A program made the translations under genes and the position numbers. Below are positions 1 through 7,017 of a stretch of 19,625 nucleotides of DNA, one piece after another. The notes beneath the pieces were generated by a model. It was not told the origin of the DNA. It saw only the letters and a program-made list of their open reading frames with translations, and made no database searches. How positions within the stretch are numbered: position 1 is the stretch's first letter; every line of letters starts with the position of its first letter. This DNA is from G020354785 sp964580815. Its GTDB lineage: Bacteria; Bacteroidota; Bacteroidia; Bacteroidales; UBA10428. Location: NCBI GenBank assembly GCA_964580815.1, contig CAZOLY010000048.1, positions 1 through 19,625 of the forward strand, read 5' to 3'.

Positions 1-26
1 CTTAGTGCCGTATCAATACTATCAAT

Positions 27-419
27 CTATTTTATATGAGTATATTCTTCAAAGAACTTCTGACACTGCAGTAAAGCCATGGGTTGAGAATAAATTTCCT
101 TAATGTCTTTTATTGACTGCCCGGGAAGGGCAACAAGATTCTGTTTTATGCGAAGATAGATTTCTCCGATTATTTTCATGTTCGATTCAAGGAGCAGAGT
201 ATAATTGGGCAAAATACTTCCTGCAAGTGAATTTTCAATAGCAGTAATGCCATAGTCCACTAATCCGTTCTGAAGGGCCGTGAATAAGTCTTTAAATGTA
301 TTTTTTGGCACAATCTCAATATTCTCCTTTTCAAAATAATGAAGGGCAGCAATTTCATGAAATGCCCCATAACCACCTTGTATAGCTATTTTCTTGACTT
401 TTGTGACTGTTTGATCCAT
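27..419 (-). CDS. pheA: Prephenate dehydratase, N-terminal part, cut short by an in-frame TAG
   Basis: Prephenate dehydratase converts prephenate to phenylpyruvate in phenylalanine synthesis in the cytoplasm. The 130 residues match the N-terminal catalytic half: the start AIQGGYGAFHEIAA corresponds to the family's IAIQGxxGSFHxxAA, and IENSLAGSILPNYTLL to its ENSxAGS motif. Normal length is about 280 residues including a C-terminal ACT domain. Here a TAG at 27-29 ends the frame after FFEEYTHIK. The codons beyond it, to the window edge, read IDSIDTAL, which continues the family pattern (usually HIK-hydrophobic-xSxDTALSA). TAG therefore replaces a hydrophobic codon such as TTG. This is either a nonsense mutation or a sequencing error. 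ATG at 419 is the natural start. The gene is preceded by a Phe attenuator (511-570 and 455-476), as expected for pheA. Identity is secure; whether it makes active enzyme is doubtful. Confidence 0.85.
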   Translation of the reverse strand: MDQTVTKVKKIAIQGGYGAFHEIAALHYFEKENIEIVPKNTFKDLFTALQNGLVDYGITAIENSLAGSILPNYTLLLESNMKIIGEIYLRIKQNLVALPGQSIKDIKEIYSQPMALLQCQKFFEEYTHIK

Positions 420-454
420 ATAATGAATTTAAAATTAAAAATCAGACAAAAAAA

Positions 455-476
455 AAGTCCCAAACTTATGGGACTT
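455..476 (-). terminator. Rho-independent attenuator terminator in the pheA leader
   Basis: On the minus strand a 7-bp perfect stem (AAGTCCC with GGGACTT, loop of 8) runs directly into nine T residues (456 to 448). It lies about 35 bases before the pheA ATG and after the leader peptide. An alternative partner for its first arm is GGGA at 507-510, and AAGTCC at 547-552 inside the leader gene can pair with GGATTT at 504-509. This gives the 1:2, 2:3 and 3:4 pairings of classical attenuation. The pairings were found by eye, not computed. Confidence 0.85.
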
Positions 477-510
477 CCTGTTATATCTATTATATAAACA
501 AACAAATCCC

Positions 511-570
511 TCAAGTTATTAAAAAATAAAAGTAAAAGAAAAAAGCGGACTTGTTTGTATTGTATCTCAT
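511..570 (-). CDS. pheL: Phe/Tyr-rich leader peptide of the pheA attenuator
   Basis: The 20-codon frame reads MRYNTNKSAFFFYFYFLIT then TGA, with five Phe and three Tyr, eight of 19 residues. It sits between a Bacteroidota-type promoter (591-619) and the terminator hairpin (455-476) that precedes pheA. Such leaders act by ribosome stalling: when charged tRNA-Phe is scarce the ribosome halts at the Phe codons, covers the AAGTCC segment just before them (547-552), and frees GGGATTT (504-510) to pair with the first terminator arm, so pheA is transcribed. The run of Phe codons and its placement are seen directly; the mechanism is inferred from known enterobacterial pheA leaders. The symbol pheL is by analogy only. 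Confidence 0.8.
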   Translation of the reverse strand: MRYNTNKSAFFFYFYFLIT

Positions 571-590
571 TGTTTTAATATTTAACGGTA

Positions 591-619
591 CAAAAATAAT
601 TAAACTTTTGAAAAAACAA
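591..619 (-). promoter_or_regulatory. Predicted promoter of the pheL-pheA leader
   Basis: On the minus strand a TTG (619-617) is followed after 18 bases by TATTTTTG (598-591), matching the Bacteroidota housekeeping pattern (-33 TTG, -7 TAnnTTTG). Transcription would begin about 15 bases before the leader-peptide ATG at 570. The site separates pheA from the aldo/keto reductase gene that ends at 654. Confidence 0.6.
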
Positions 620-653
620 TTAATAAAGTTAATATTTGTTACGGCTTTTAATC

Positions 654-2171
654 CTAACTAATGGCAGCAGCTATAAGTGTGCCTGTTTCTGCCTTTCTCC
701 CGGCCTCGTCCACAGCAACTATTTTAAGACTATGATGGGCCTTGTCACCGGTAATATGCTCATAGGTAAAAGGCTTTTTAGTTGTCTGCGGAGAATGTTC
801 TATAAGGCCTATTTTCTGATTATCGCACCATATTTCATATTGCTTTATAGGTTCGTCACCTGCATATGGAGTATGCCATGTAAGTCTAATTATACGTTTA
901 TTGTCGGGCATCTCCTGGGTAAGGAGCGGCCCACGCGGAGCTGTCAGATTTTGTGCGGGTAATTGAAAATAATTGGTTTTACCTTCTTTAATGGAATTTG
1001 TTATCCCCTCAATTTCACGTCTATCGGTTTTTGTCAGTCCGTCCGGTGCTATCTGCGCAGCTGAAAGGTTCTGCTGCAGCTGGCATTTCTTTATGTCATC
1101 GTCAATATGTCCTATCCCTGTTATTGCAGTATTAATGCCCGGCGTTGTCAGGTTATACCGGACAAGGGGGCGACTGGGCAATGCCTGGCTGCCAACATCA
1201 CGTACAACATGTCCGGGGTTGTTTGACCAGGTAGCAGGTTTCGAATACATTGCGCCATCTGCAAATACCTTCATGCCAATTATTCCCATATTTTTTGCTG
1301 ATGCGACAGGTATGACATTATACTGCATATTAAAGTATAACCTGTCATTCGGATTTACCGCTACAAGCATGGCATCGATAATATTTTTTTCGTCCCTTTG
1401 AATCATTTCCATCATTACTGCAGGAGAATAATGTCCCGAGAATCCAATGTGGCGAATCAGCTTTTCCTCGCCGGGATTCAAACCCGTATAATTTGTGCCG
1501 TCACGATAATCGAGAAGGGCGGCGAGAGCTCCAATATTTTCGGCCTTCGGATCAGGATAATCAAGTCCCTCGTAAATGGCGTCGACCTCTTCTATACTGC
1601 CCAGAGCATGAATAAGTACCATATCAATATAGGCACCCTGAGGATAATATCCTTTGCCGTCACCAAAAAGTTGTGTAAGGGTTCTTTTTATATCGTCAGC
1701 AGTTTTGGAACCTTCAGGACCGTTAGTGAACACCCTGATATTCTCGTCCTGCCATCCCCCCTTTGCCCATCGCAATCCGGTTTTACTGGTAAGGAATATA
1801 GATTTTCTGAGCGATTCATTATATCCCGGTTCACCCGGCACCAGCTGCAGATGACTGAATGCTTTTCCGTAATTTGACTGGCTTGGACCGTAAACATTCG
1901 AGGTGTCGTAATAATTTATTCCAAGATTAAAAGCTTTGAGGATAATTTTTACAGGATCAACATCTGCAGGAGTCCATTGAATTGAAGCCTGACCTCCAAG
2001 CCCCAGCGTTGTAACTTCAAAATCCAATCTTCCGAATGAGCGTTTCATTGGCCTCTCTATACCAATCTTACCGTAATTAATATAGGGGGCAAAAGAGAGT
2101 CCTATCGAAGCTAATGCCGATGTCTGCAAAAAGCTCCGACGTGAAATTTTGAATTCTGATTTTTTTGCCAT
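654..2171 (-). CDS. Tat-exported aldo/keto reductase with C-terminal fibronectin-like domain
   Basis: This 505-residue protein starts with a twin-arginine signal (SRRSFLQ, R11-R12, then a hydrophobic stretch to about residue 30), so it should be exported folded to the periplasm. Residues about 44-400 are an aldo/keto reductase barrel (NAD(P)H-dependent carbonyl/alcohol oxidoreductase). The expected tetrad is visible: D89 and Y94 in YYDTSNVYG, K130 in LTSKT, H188 in VLIHALG. The last ~95 residues (from about 408) have a fibronectin type III-like pattern (IIRLTWHTP, IKQYEIW, HSLKIVAVDEAGRK). The usual barrel family is about 320 residues, so the length comes from the signal, an internal insertion and this tail. 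The substrate is unknown. A periplasmic location is odd for a soluble-cofactor enzyme, so cofactor would have to be carried along by Tat. It is transcribed away from the radical SAM genes. Confidence 0.88.
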   Translation of the reverse strand: MAKKSEFKISRRSFLQTSALASIGLSFAPYINYGKIGIERPMKRSFGRLDFEVTTLGLGGQASIQWTPADVDPVKIILKAFNLGINYYDTSNVYGPSQSNYGKAFSHLQLVPGEPGYNESLRKSIFLTSKTGLRWAKGGWQDENIRVFTNGPEGSKTADDIKRTLTQLFGDGKGYYPQGAYIDMVLIHALGSIEEVDAIYEGLDYPDPKAENIGALAALLDYRDGTNYTGLNPGEEKLIRHIGFSGHYSPAVMMEMIQRDEKNIIDAMLVAVNPNDRLYFNMQYNVIPVASAKNMGIIGMKVFADGAMYSKPATWSNNPGHVVRDVGSQALPSRPLVRYNLTTPGINTAITGIGHIDDDIKKCQLQQNLSAAQIAPDGLTKTDRREIEGITNSIKEGKTNYFQLPAQNLTAPRGPLLTQEMPDNKRIIRLTWHTPYAGDEPIKQYEIWCDNQKIGLIEHSPQTTKKPFTYEHITGDKAHHSLKIVAVDEAGRKAETGTLIAAAIS

Positions 2172-2325
2172 GATTGTCTTTTATCAGGTAATATAAAAAA
2201 ATAACACATGATATACAAAATTGTTTGAAAAATTTATGATGGTTGTCTTTTGCTCGCTGCCTGAGGGGATATTTGCTTGCTTTTATTAATGGGATGCGTG
2301 ATCTTTTTTAATAATGCAATAAATA

Positions 2326-2356
2326 TTGTCTTTCAATAATTGTGTAACTATATTTG
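2326..2356 (+). promoter_or_regulatory. Predicted promoter of the rightward radical SAM operon
   Basis: A TTG (2326-2328), a 20-base spacer and TATATTTG (2349-2356) match the Bacteroidota -33/-7 pattern. This would start transcription near 2363, giving a leader of about 70 bases before the ATG at 2436. The 264-base gap to the divergent reductase gene holds no other feature I can support. Confidence 0.6.
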
Positions 2357-2435
2357 AAATCGAAATGATTCTTTAAATGTCATCCTTATAATATAAAAAT
2401 TGTAAATTAAAAGCTTTTAAAGTTTAATATTTCAA

Positions 2436-3524
2436 ATGGCCGGATTTTTACCTGAATGTCTGACAGTAAGTTTAGGCAGTGAATGCAATTTAGACTGTGT
2501 TTATTGTTATAAGCATAATAATCAAAATAATCAAGGCAAGTCCGGTAAGATACTTTTAGATGAAGACTACCTGGTTCGGACAATAGGGGCGGCCGCCCTG
2601 ACAGTGATTGACAACTGCCTTAAATCGGGAAGAACCTTTTTCTTTGGCTTCCAGGGAGAAGGCGAGCCATTCGCAGAACCCGGGATTTTAAAGAAAGCGT
2701 ACAATAAGATTGTAAAAATTTCTGCTGACAATAACATTAATAATTTTTCTTTTATAACTACCAATGGCACTTTTAATGAGGAGCATTATATCTGGGCATC
2801 CATGCATTTTGACAGGATATGCCTGAGCATTGACGGCCCGCCTGATATTCACGATATGCAAAGGCCTTTTAAAAGCGGGCAGCCCAGTTTTAGCACTGTA
2901 AAAAATACGCTGGATATTCTGCGCCAGTACGGGAGCGATAATATAGTATGCAGAACAACCATAACCAGATATAATGTAAACAGGCAGGAATCGATAATCA
3001 GGTTCCTGGTGAAGGATCTTAAAATAAAGCAGGTTCAATTTGAACCTGTCTATAATTTCAGGCAGAATGATGATCTTTATCCCGATCCGGCAATATTTGC
3101 AGCACATTTTATCAGGGCTTCGAAAGCAGCACAAAGCCTGGGGGCAGAGCTTATTTATTCGGGATTTGCCGACAAAGAATTTTCCCTTCCATATTGCAAC
3201 ATAAACAAGAGGGTACTTTTTCTTACTCCTTCGGGTAAGGCTACTGCTTGCATGTTCAGGGAAAATGAGCCTGATGAAAGTATATATACTATAGGCTATT
3301 ATAATGAAAGGAAGGATAAATTCATTCTGAATGAAAAAAGAATTCAGGAATTTATGAAATATCTCAGGGTCGTTCAATCGCTTTGTACCGGTTGCAGTAT
3401 AAGACAACACTGTGTTAAAGGCTGTCCCGATGTTTGTATGATTGACGGACAGTTAAAGCCGGGAAATGGTACAAATATTGAGAATAGCCTGAGATGCAGG
3501 ATTAATAAGATAATTTATACATAA
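2436..3524 (+). CDS. Radical SAM/SPASM peptide maturase (first of the rightward set)
   Basis: This 362-residue enzyme carries the SAM-binding [4Fe-4S] motif CNLDCVYC (C17, C21, C24) and a C-terminal SPASM region with C317, C320, C326, C330, C334 and C354, which should hold auxiliary Fe-S clusters. Radical SAM/SPASM proteins typically modify ribosomal peptides or activate sulfatases; the precursor gene at 10833 makes a peptide substrate the better guess. The usual GGEP SAM-binding loop is altered to QGEGEP (73-78). The middle (LSIDGPPDIHDMQRP, then VQFEPVY) is clearly paralogous to the enzymes at 5672 and 9265, but the N-terminal recognition-like extension of those two is absent. ATG at 2436 leaves the cysteine motif at the usual distance from the N-terminus. 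The stop is 11 bases before the next gene, so they form an operon. Confidence 0.9.
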   Translation: MAGFLPECLTVSLGSECNLDCVYCYKHNNQNNQGKSGKILLDEDYLVRTIGAAALTVIDNCLKSGRTFFFGFQGEGEPFAEPGILKKAYNKIVKISADNNINNFSFITTNGTFNEEHYIWASMHFDRICLSIDGPPDIHDMQRPFKSGQPSFSTVKNTLDILRQYGSDNIVCRTTITRYNVNRQESIIRFLVKDLKIKQVQFEPVYNFRQNDDLYPDPAIFAAHFIRASKAAQSLGAELIYSGFADKEFSLPYCNINKRVLFLTPSGKATACMFRENEPDESIYTIGYYNERKDKFILNEKRIQEFMKYLRVVQSLCTGCSIRQHCVKGCPDVCMIDGQLKPGNGTNIENSLRCRINKIIYT

Positions 3525-3535
3525 CATAAAAACTG

Positions 3536-4705
3536 ATGGATTTCTCAGTATCAGGTAAAAATATACCGGGGATATTAAAAAATATTATTGCTGATATTAA
3601 TACGCCAGGACATAGAAGTAAATCAAACATCGATAGTTACATTGGCCGGTGGAACCTGTTTGCCGGACAGGTAAAGAAGGAAGTACCTGAAGTTATTGCA
3701 GCCGATGAAAACAGAACCCTGCTTTACGGGGAATTATCACCGGGATGTGTATTGTGCAAAAAGGGTAAATGGGACTGTGTTTTTATCACCATGAACTGCA
3801 ACCTTGACTGCAGTTTTTGCTATAGCCCCCGGAAAGTTAGCAGGCAGAAAGCAAGCTCGGCTTTTGGCGATAATATAAAATCGGTTGCTGAAAGCTACAG
3901 GCGTCTTGGCATTAAAGGAATAGGATTCACAGGCGGTGAACCGTTGATGGAATATGGAAGTCTTATTTCCTGGTTTAAGAGACTTAAACGCCAGCTTCCT
4001 GATAATTATTTCTGGGTCTATACAAACGGATTATTACTAAGTAAAAAATATGTCGATGTTTTTTCAGAAAACAAACTGGATGAAATAAGGTTTAATCTTG
4101 CAGCAACAGGTTATTGTGACCGCGATGTATTGTCAATGGCTGAATATGCATCGAAAAAAATACAGGGAATAACTGTCGAGATACCTGCTATACCAAAGGA
4201 TAAGGATATCCTTTTATCAAGCCTGGCATCATGGGTTTCGGCTGGGGTAAAATACCTTAACCTGCATGAGTTGATAAGTGAGCCTGGAACCAACTCCGAA
4301 ATGTACAACGAACAGTGCGGCATGCTGACTCTTAATGACGGACACAGGACAGGTATACAGGAGCAAAGCAAATTTCTTATTCTTGACGTGATAAAATTTG
4401 TGAAAAAGAACAAATTATCCCTGAATATAAACATATGTTCTCTAAGTAATAAATTGAAGCAGGTAAGAGACAGGAGGAATAATTTTGGACGATTATTGAA
4501 AAACGACTATGAGAAAATTACAGATGGGGAGTTCCTGGAGACAATATTAGTTTACAGGGACAGCAAGGATTTCAGGTTTATAAATCCCGAGTTTTATGAT
4601 GAGAACAGTTATAAATCCTATAATGCGGTGCGCCTGTTACGACATGCACCATTATCTGTTTATGACAGTAATGAAAGGTACTTTAAAGTTTGCAAAATAA
4701 AATAG
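3536..4705 (+). CDS. Radical SAM protein of the PFL-activase-related (COG2108-like) type
   Basis: This 389-residue protein has the radical SAM motif CNLDCSFC (C88, C92, C95) and a good GGEP (133-136). Ahead of the motif is GCVLCKKGKWDCVFIT (C71, C74, C81). This order, GCxxC then a short strand then CxxxCxxC, together with LDEIRFN, YLNLHELISEPGT and no SPASM cysteines, resembles the poorly characterised COG2108 family related to pyruvate formate-lyase activase. The family assignment is from memory of its pattern. The extra N-terminal cysteines may bind a second cluster. It lies 11 bases after the first radical SAM gene and 8 bases before the ATG of the third, so it is co-transcribed and probably acts on the same product, but nothing in the sequence gives its reaction. 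Confidence 0.85.
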   Translation: MDFSVSGKNIPGILKNIIADINTPGHRSKSNIDSYIGRWNLFAGQVKKEVPEVIAADENRTLLYGELSPGCVLCKKGKWDCVFITMNCNLDCSFCYSPRKVSRQKASSAFGDNIKSVAESYRRLGIKGIGFTGGEPLMEYGSLISWFKRLKRQLPDNYFWVYTNGLLLSKKYVDVFSENKLDEIRFNLAATGYCDRDVLSMAEYASKKIQGITVEIPAIPKDKDILLSSLASWVSAGVKYLNLHELISEPGTNSEMYNEQCGMLTLNDGHRTGIQEQSKFLILDVIKFVKKNKLSLNINICSLSNKLKQVRDRRNNFGRLLKNDYEKITDGEFLETILVYRDSKDFRFINPEFYDENSYKSYNAVRLLRHAPLSVYDSNERYFKVCKIK

Positions 4706-4713
4706 CCGGAGAT

Positions 4714-5571
4714 ATGTGGTTTCATTTAAGATTGCTGGAGAGATGTAATTTAAACTGTAAATCATGTTATGCAAAGTCTCATGATAGGAGCCTCCTCATG
4801 GATATAGGTATTGTAAAGGATATACTTCAAATAATTGATAGGATCAAAATACAACAAAAGGATATGTCAGTCATCTACCTGAGCGGGGGCGAACCCTTGT
4901 TGCACCCTCAATTTGACGATATTCTTGAATATGTCAGCAAAAAGGTAAACAGGATTACCATACTGACAAACGGACTATTGATACCGCAAAAAGTGAAAGA
5001 CCTGGAAAAATACAGTGATGGTTTGTGTGTACAGGTTTCCCTGGACGGTGACAGGTCTGTCAATGACAGCATAAGGGGAGAGGGTGTTTATGATAAGGCC
5101 GTTGAAGCCTTATATAAACTTGAAAAGCATAAAATAAAACACTGGATAAGCTATACGGTGTCAGCATTAAATGCGGCTTGCTATAAAGATATCCTTGACC
5201 TGGCATTAAAAACAGGTTCAGTTTTTAATAATGTTACTCCCTATACTGGTGAGCCCGCATTAATGCTTGATTACTATGAGTGGAAAGAGTTTAAATATAA
5301 TTTTGGGAGATATGCAAAAAAAATCGGACTTGAGCCGGCACACGGCCCTAATTGCTGCGGATTTAGCTATAACTGCGGTGCTTTTTATTCGGGCATCACT
5401 GTTAATCCTGACGGAAATGTTGCAGGGTGTGCAAGAATAAATAATGTTAAAGGCAACTATAGGCATATGGAAGAATACCTGCTGGATAAGCCGCTCTCAA
5501 TTCATAATACATGTATGCAAAAAAGGTGGGGCCATATACATAATTTTAAATTTATTTCCCTTCTTGAATAG
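4714..5571 (+). CDS. Radical SAM enzyme with a shortened C-terminal cluster region
   Basis: The 285-residue protein shows CNLNCKSC (C11, C15, C18) and LSGGEP (57-61 region), followed by a typical barrel (ITILTNGLLI, VQVSLDG). The C-terminal part has NCCGFSYNC and GITVNPDGNVAGC, the first half of a SPASM/twitch region, but then ends at CMQKRWGHIHNF without the usual CxxCxxxxxCxxxC; only one auxiliary cluster, or none, is likely. Start choice: ATG at 4714, 8 bases after the preceding stop and just after GGAG, fits the usual short distance to the first cysteine. A TTG at 4690 in frame would overlap the previous gene and add eight residues. The reading frames beyond the stop give no missing SPASM cysteines, so no frameshift is apparent. 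Confidence 0.85.
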   Translation: MWFHLRLLERCNLNCKSCYAKSHDRSLLMDIGIVKDILQIIDRIKIQQKDMSVIYLSGGEPLLHPQFDDILEYVSKKVNRITILTNGLLIPQKVKDLEKYSDGLCVQVSLDGDRSVNDSIRGEGVYDKAVEALYKLEKHKIKHWISYTVSALNAACYKDILDLALKTGSVFNNVTPYTGEPALMLDYYEWKEFKYNFGRYAKKIGLEPAHGPNCCGFSYNCGAFYSGITVNPDGNVAGCARINNVKGNYRHMEEYLLDKPLSIHNTCMQKRWGHIHNFKFISLLE

Positions 5572-5592
5572 ATATTTTTCGTATTATATTTG
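5564..5592 (+). promoter_or_regulatory. Predicted promoter of the fourth radical SAM gene
   Basis: TTG (5564-5566), an 18-base spacer and TATATTTG (5585-5592) match the Bacteroidota promoter pattern, with the same -7 octamer as the promoter at 2349. It straddles the stop of the upstream gene and would give a leader of about 70 bases, explaining the 100-base gap in an otherwise tight operon. Confidence 0.55.
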
Positions 5593-5671
5593 TGACATTA
5601 TGAAGGATTATTGCTGCCTGTTCAGATAATACAATTAAAATTAAGGATAAAGGGAATTTAAAGAAGATAAA

Positions 5672-7015
5672 ATGTACTATGTTAATGATGAATGTTTTAT
5701 AATTCCTGATGGTGAGAATTATATTCTCTATGCTCCCCTTAACAGATCAGTATTACTGATTAATAAACCGGCCGTTAAAATTCTGCAGGATATTAAATCG
5801 GGAGAAAACCATTTTCCGGATGATCACTCCCCTTTTATCGCGGAAATGATAAAATCAGGCATCATATTTGAAAATAATGCCCTGCAGCCAAAACCTAACT
5901 TTCCCAAACCTGTTGATACTTTTCAGCCGGGAGGTTTATCATTATTCCTTACAACAAAATGCACCATGCGCTGCATATATTGCTATTCAAAAGGGGGTGA
6001 GAGGATAAAAGAGATGCCCTGGAACCTGGCAAAGGCTGCAATGGACTTTATTATCAAATCATGTGCCGGACAAAACAGGAAGAGTTTTTATATATCATTT
6101 CACGGGGGAGGAGAGGTTACTACTGCGGAGAGCCTTATGAAGAGATGTGTGTCCTATATCAGGGAAAATGCAGCCGGCATGAAGCCATTATTCAGTGGCG
6201 GTTTTAACGGGGTTATTAAAGCGGATATGCTGGAATGGATTATTGATAACTTTAATGATGCCACTGTCTCCCTCGATGGCCTGCCTGAGATACAGAACAT
6301 GCAAAGGCCCCTTGCTGACGGGAAAGAATCCTTTGACCTTGTTGCACAAACCTTAAAAAGAATGGACGACAGAAAATTCAGGTATGGAATAAGGACAACG
6401 GTAACGAATATAGGATTAAAAAAGTTGCCTGCATCTGTTGAGTTTATTTGTAAGAATTTCGGAACAAAGACAATTCAGGTAGAACCTTTTTTCCTTGTTG
6501 GCCGTGCTGTAAATAATGACCTTAAACCTGTTGATCCTGAATTATTTGTCAGTCAGTTTCGCGAAGCAAGGGAAAGGGCTTCAGGATATGGAGTAAGACT
6601 TAAGTATTCGGGCTCACGTTTTCCCCTTCTCACCAATATATTTTGCAAGGCCTGCGGTGAATCATTCGTTGTGACTGCTGACGGCAACATAACTTCATGC
6701 TATGAGGTCTCAGAACCCGATGATCCCAGGGCCCCATTATTTTTTTACGGGCAATATGATTTTGACGCCGGCAGGTTCATTATCGATAAAACCAAACTTA
6801 AAAAGCTGCAAAAATTAAGTGTCGAAAACAAGCCTTTTTGCGAAAAGTGCTTTTGTAAATGGCACTGTGCCGGTGATTGCCCTGCAAAATTAGCCCTCTC
6901 TGGCAATGCATGGGATCCTTCCTTTAACGACCGCTGTTATATAAACCAGGAGCTGACAAAAGATCAAATTAAGGATTTTCTGTATGAAAAACAGCTTAAC
7001 CGTCCTTTTGCATGA
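5672..7015 (+). CDS. Radical SAM/SPASM peptide maturase with N-terminal recognition-like domain
   Basis: This 447-residue enzyme begins with about 75 residues of PqqD-like pattern (FIIPDGENYILYAPLNRSVL, then a hydrophobic helix and SGIIF), the type of fused RiPP recognition element that binds a precursor leader. The radical SAM motif is CTMRCIYC (C97, C101, C104). The SAM loop is HGGGE rather than GGEP. The SPASM region includes CGESFVVTADGNITSC and CEKCFCKWHCAGDC. The sequence SLDGLPEIQNMQRP, followed by IQVEPFF, makes it a paralogue of the enzymes at 2436 and 9265. ATG at 5672 lies about 80 bases after a predicted promoter of its own. Its stop is 2 bases from the stop of the converging U32-like gene. 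Confidence 0.9.
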   Translation: MYYVNDECFIIPDGENYILYAPLNRSVLLINKPAVKILQDIKSGENHFPDDHSPFIAEMIKSGIIFENNALQPKPNFPKPVDTFQPGGLSLFLTTKCTMRCIYCYSKGGERIKEMPWNLAKAAMDFIIKSCAGQNRKSFYISFHGGGEVTTAESLMKRCVSYIRENAAGMKPLFSGGFNGVIKADMLEWIIDNFNDATVSLDGLPEIQNMQRPLADGKESFDLVAQTLKRMDDRKFRYGIRTTVTNIGLKKLPASVEFICKNFGTKTIQVEPFFLVGRAVNNDLKPVDPELFVSQFREARERASGYGVRLKYSGSRFPLLTNIFCKACGESFVVTADGNITSCYEVSEPDDPRAPLFFYGQYDFDAGRFIIDKTKLKKLQKLSVENKPFCEKCFCKWHCAGDCPAKLALSGNAWDPSFNDRCYINQELTKDQIKDFLYEKQLNRPFA

Positions 7016-7017
7016 AG

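Noticed and set aside
636..1877. Long plus-strand frames opposite the aldo/keto reductase
   Set aside because: They are antisense shadows of a clearly recognised gene and have no family features.
2236..2289. A 17-codon frame upstream of the first radical SAM gene
   Set aside because: It has no regulatory residue bias and lies before the predicted promoter, so it would not be in the operon's leader.
5600..5629. A 9-residue frame (MKDYCCLFR) between the third and fourth radical SAM genes
   Set aside because: It is too short and has no paired terminator structure; considered as a leader peptide and dropped.
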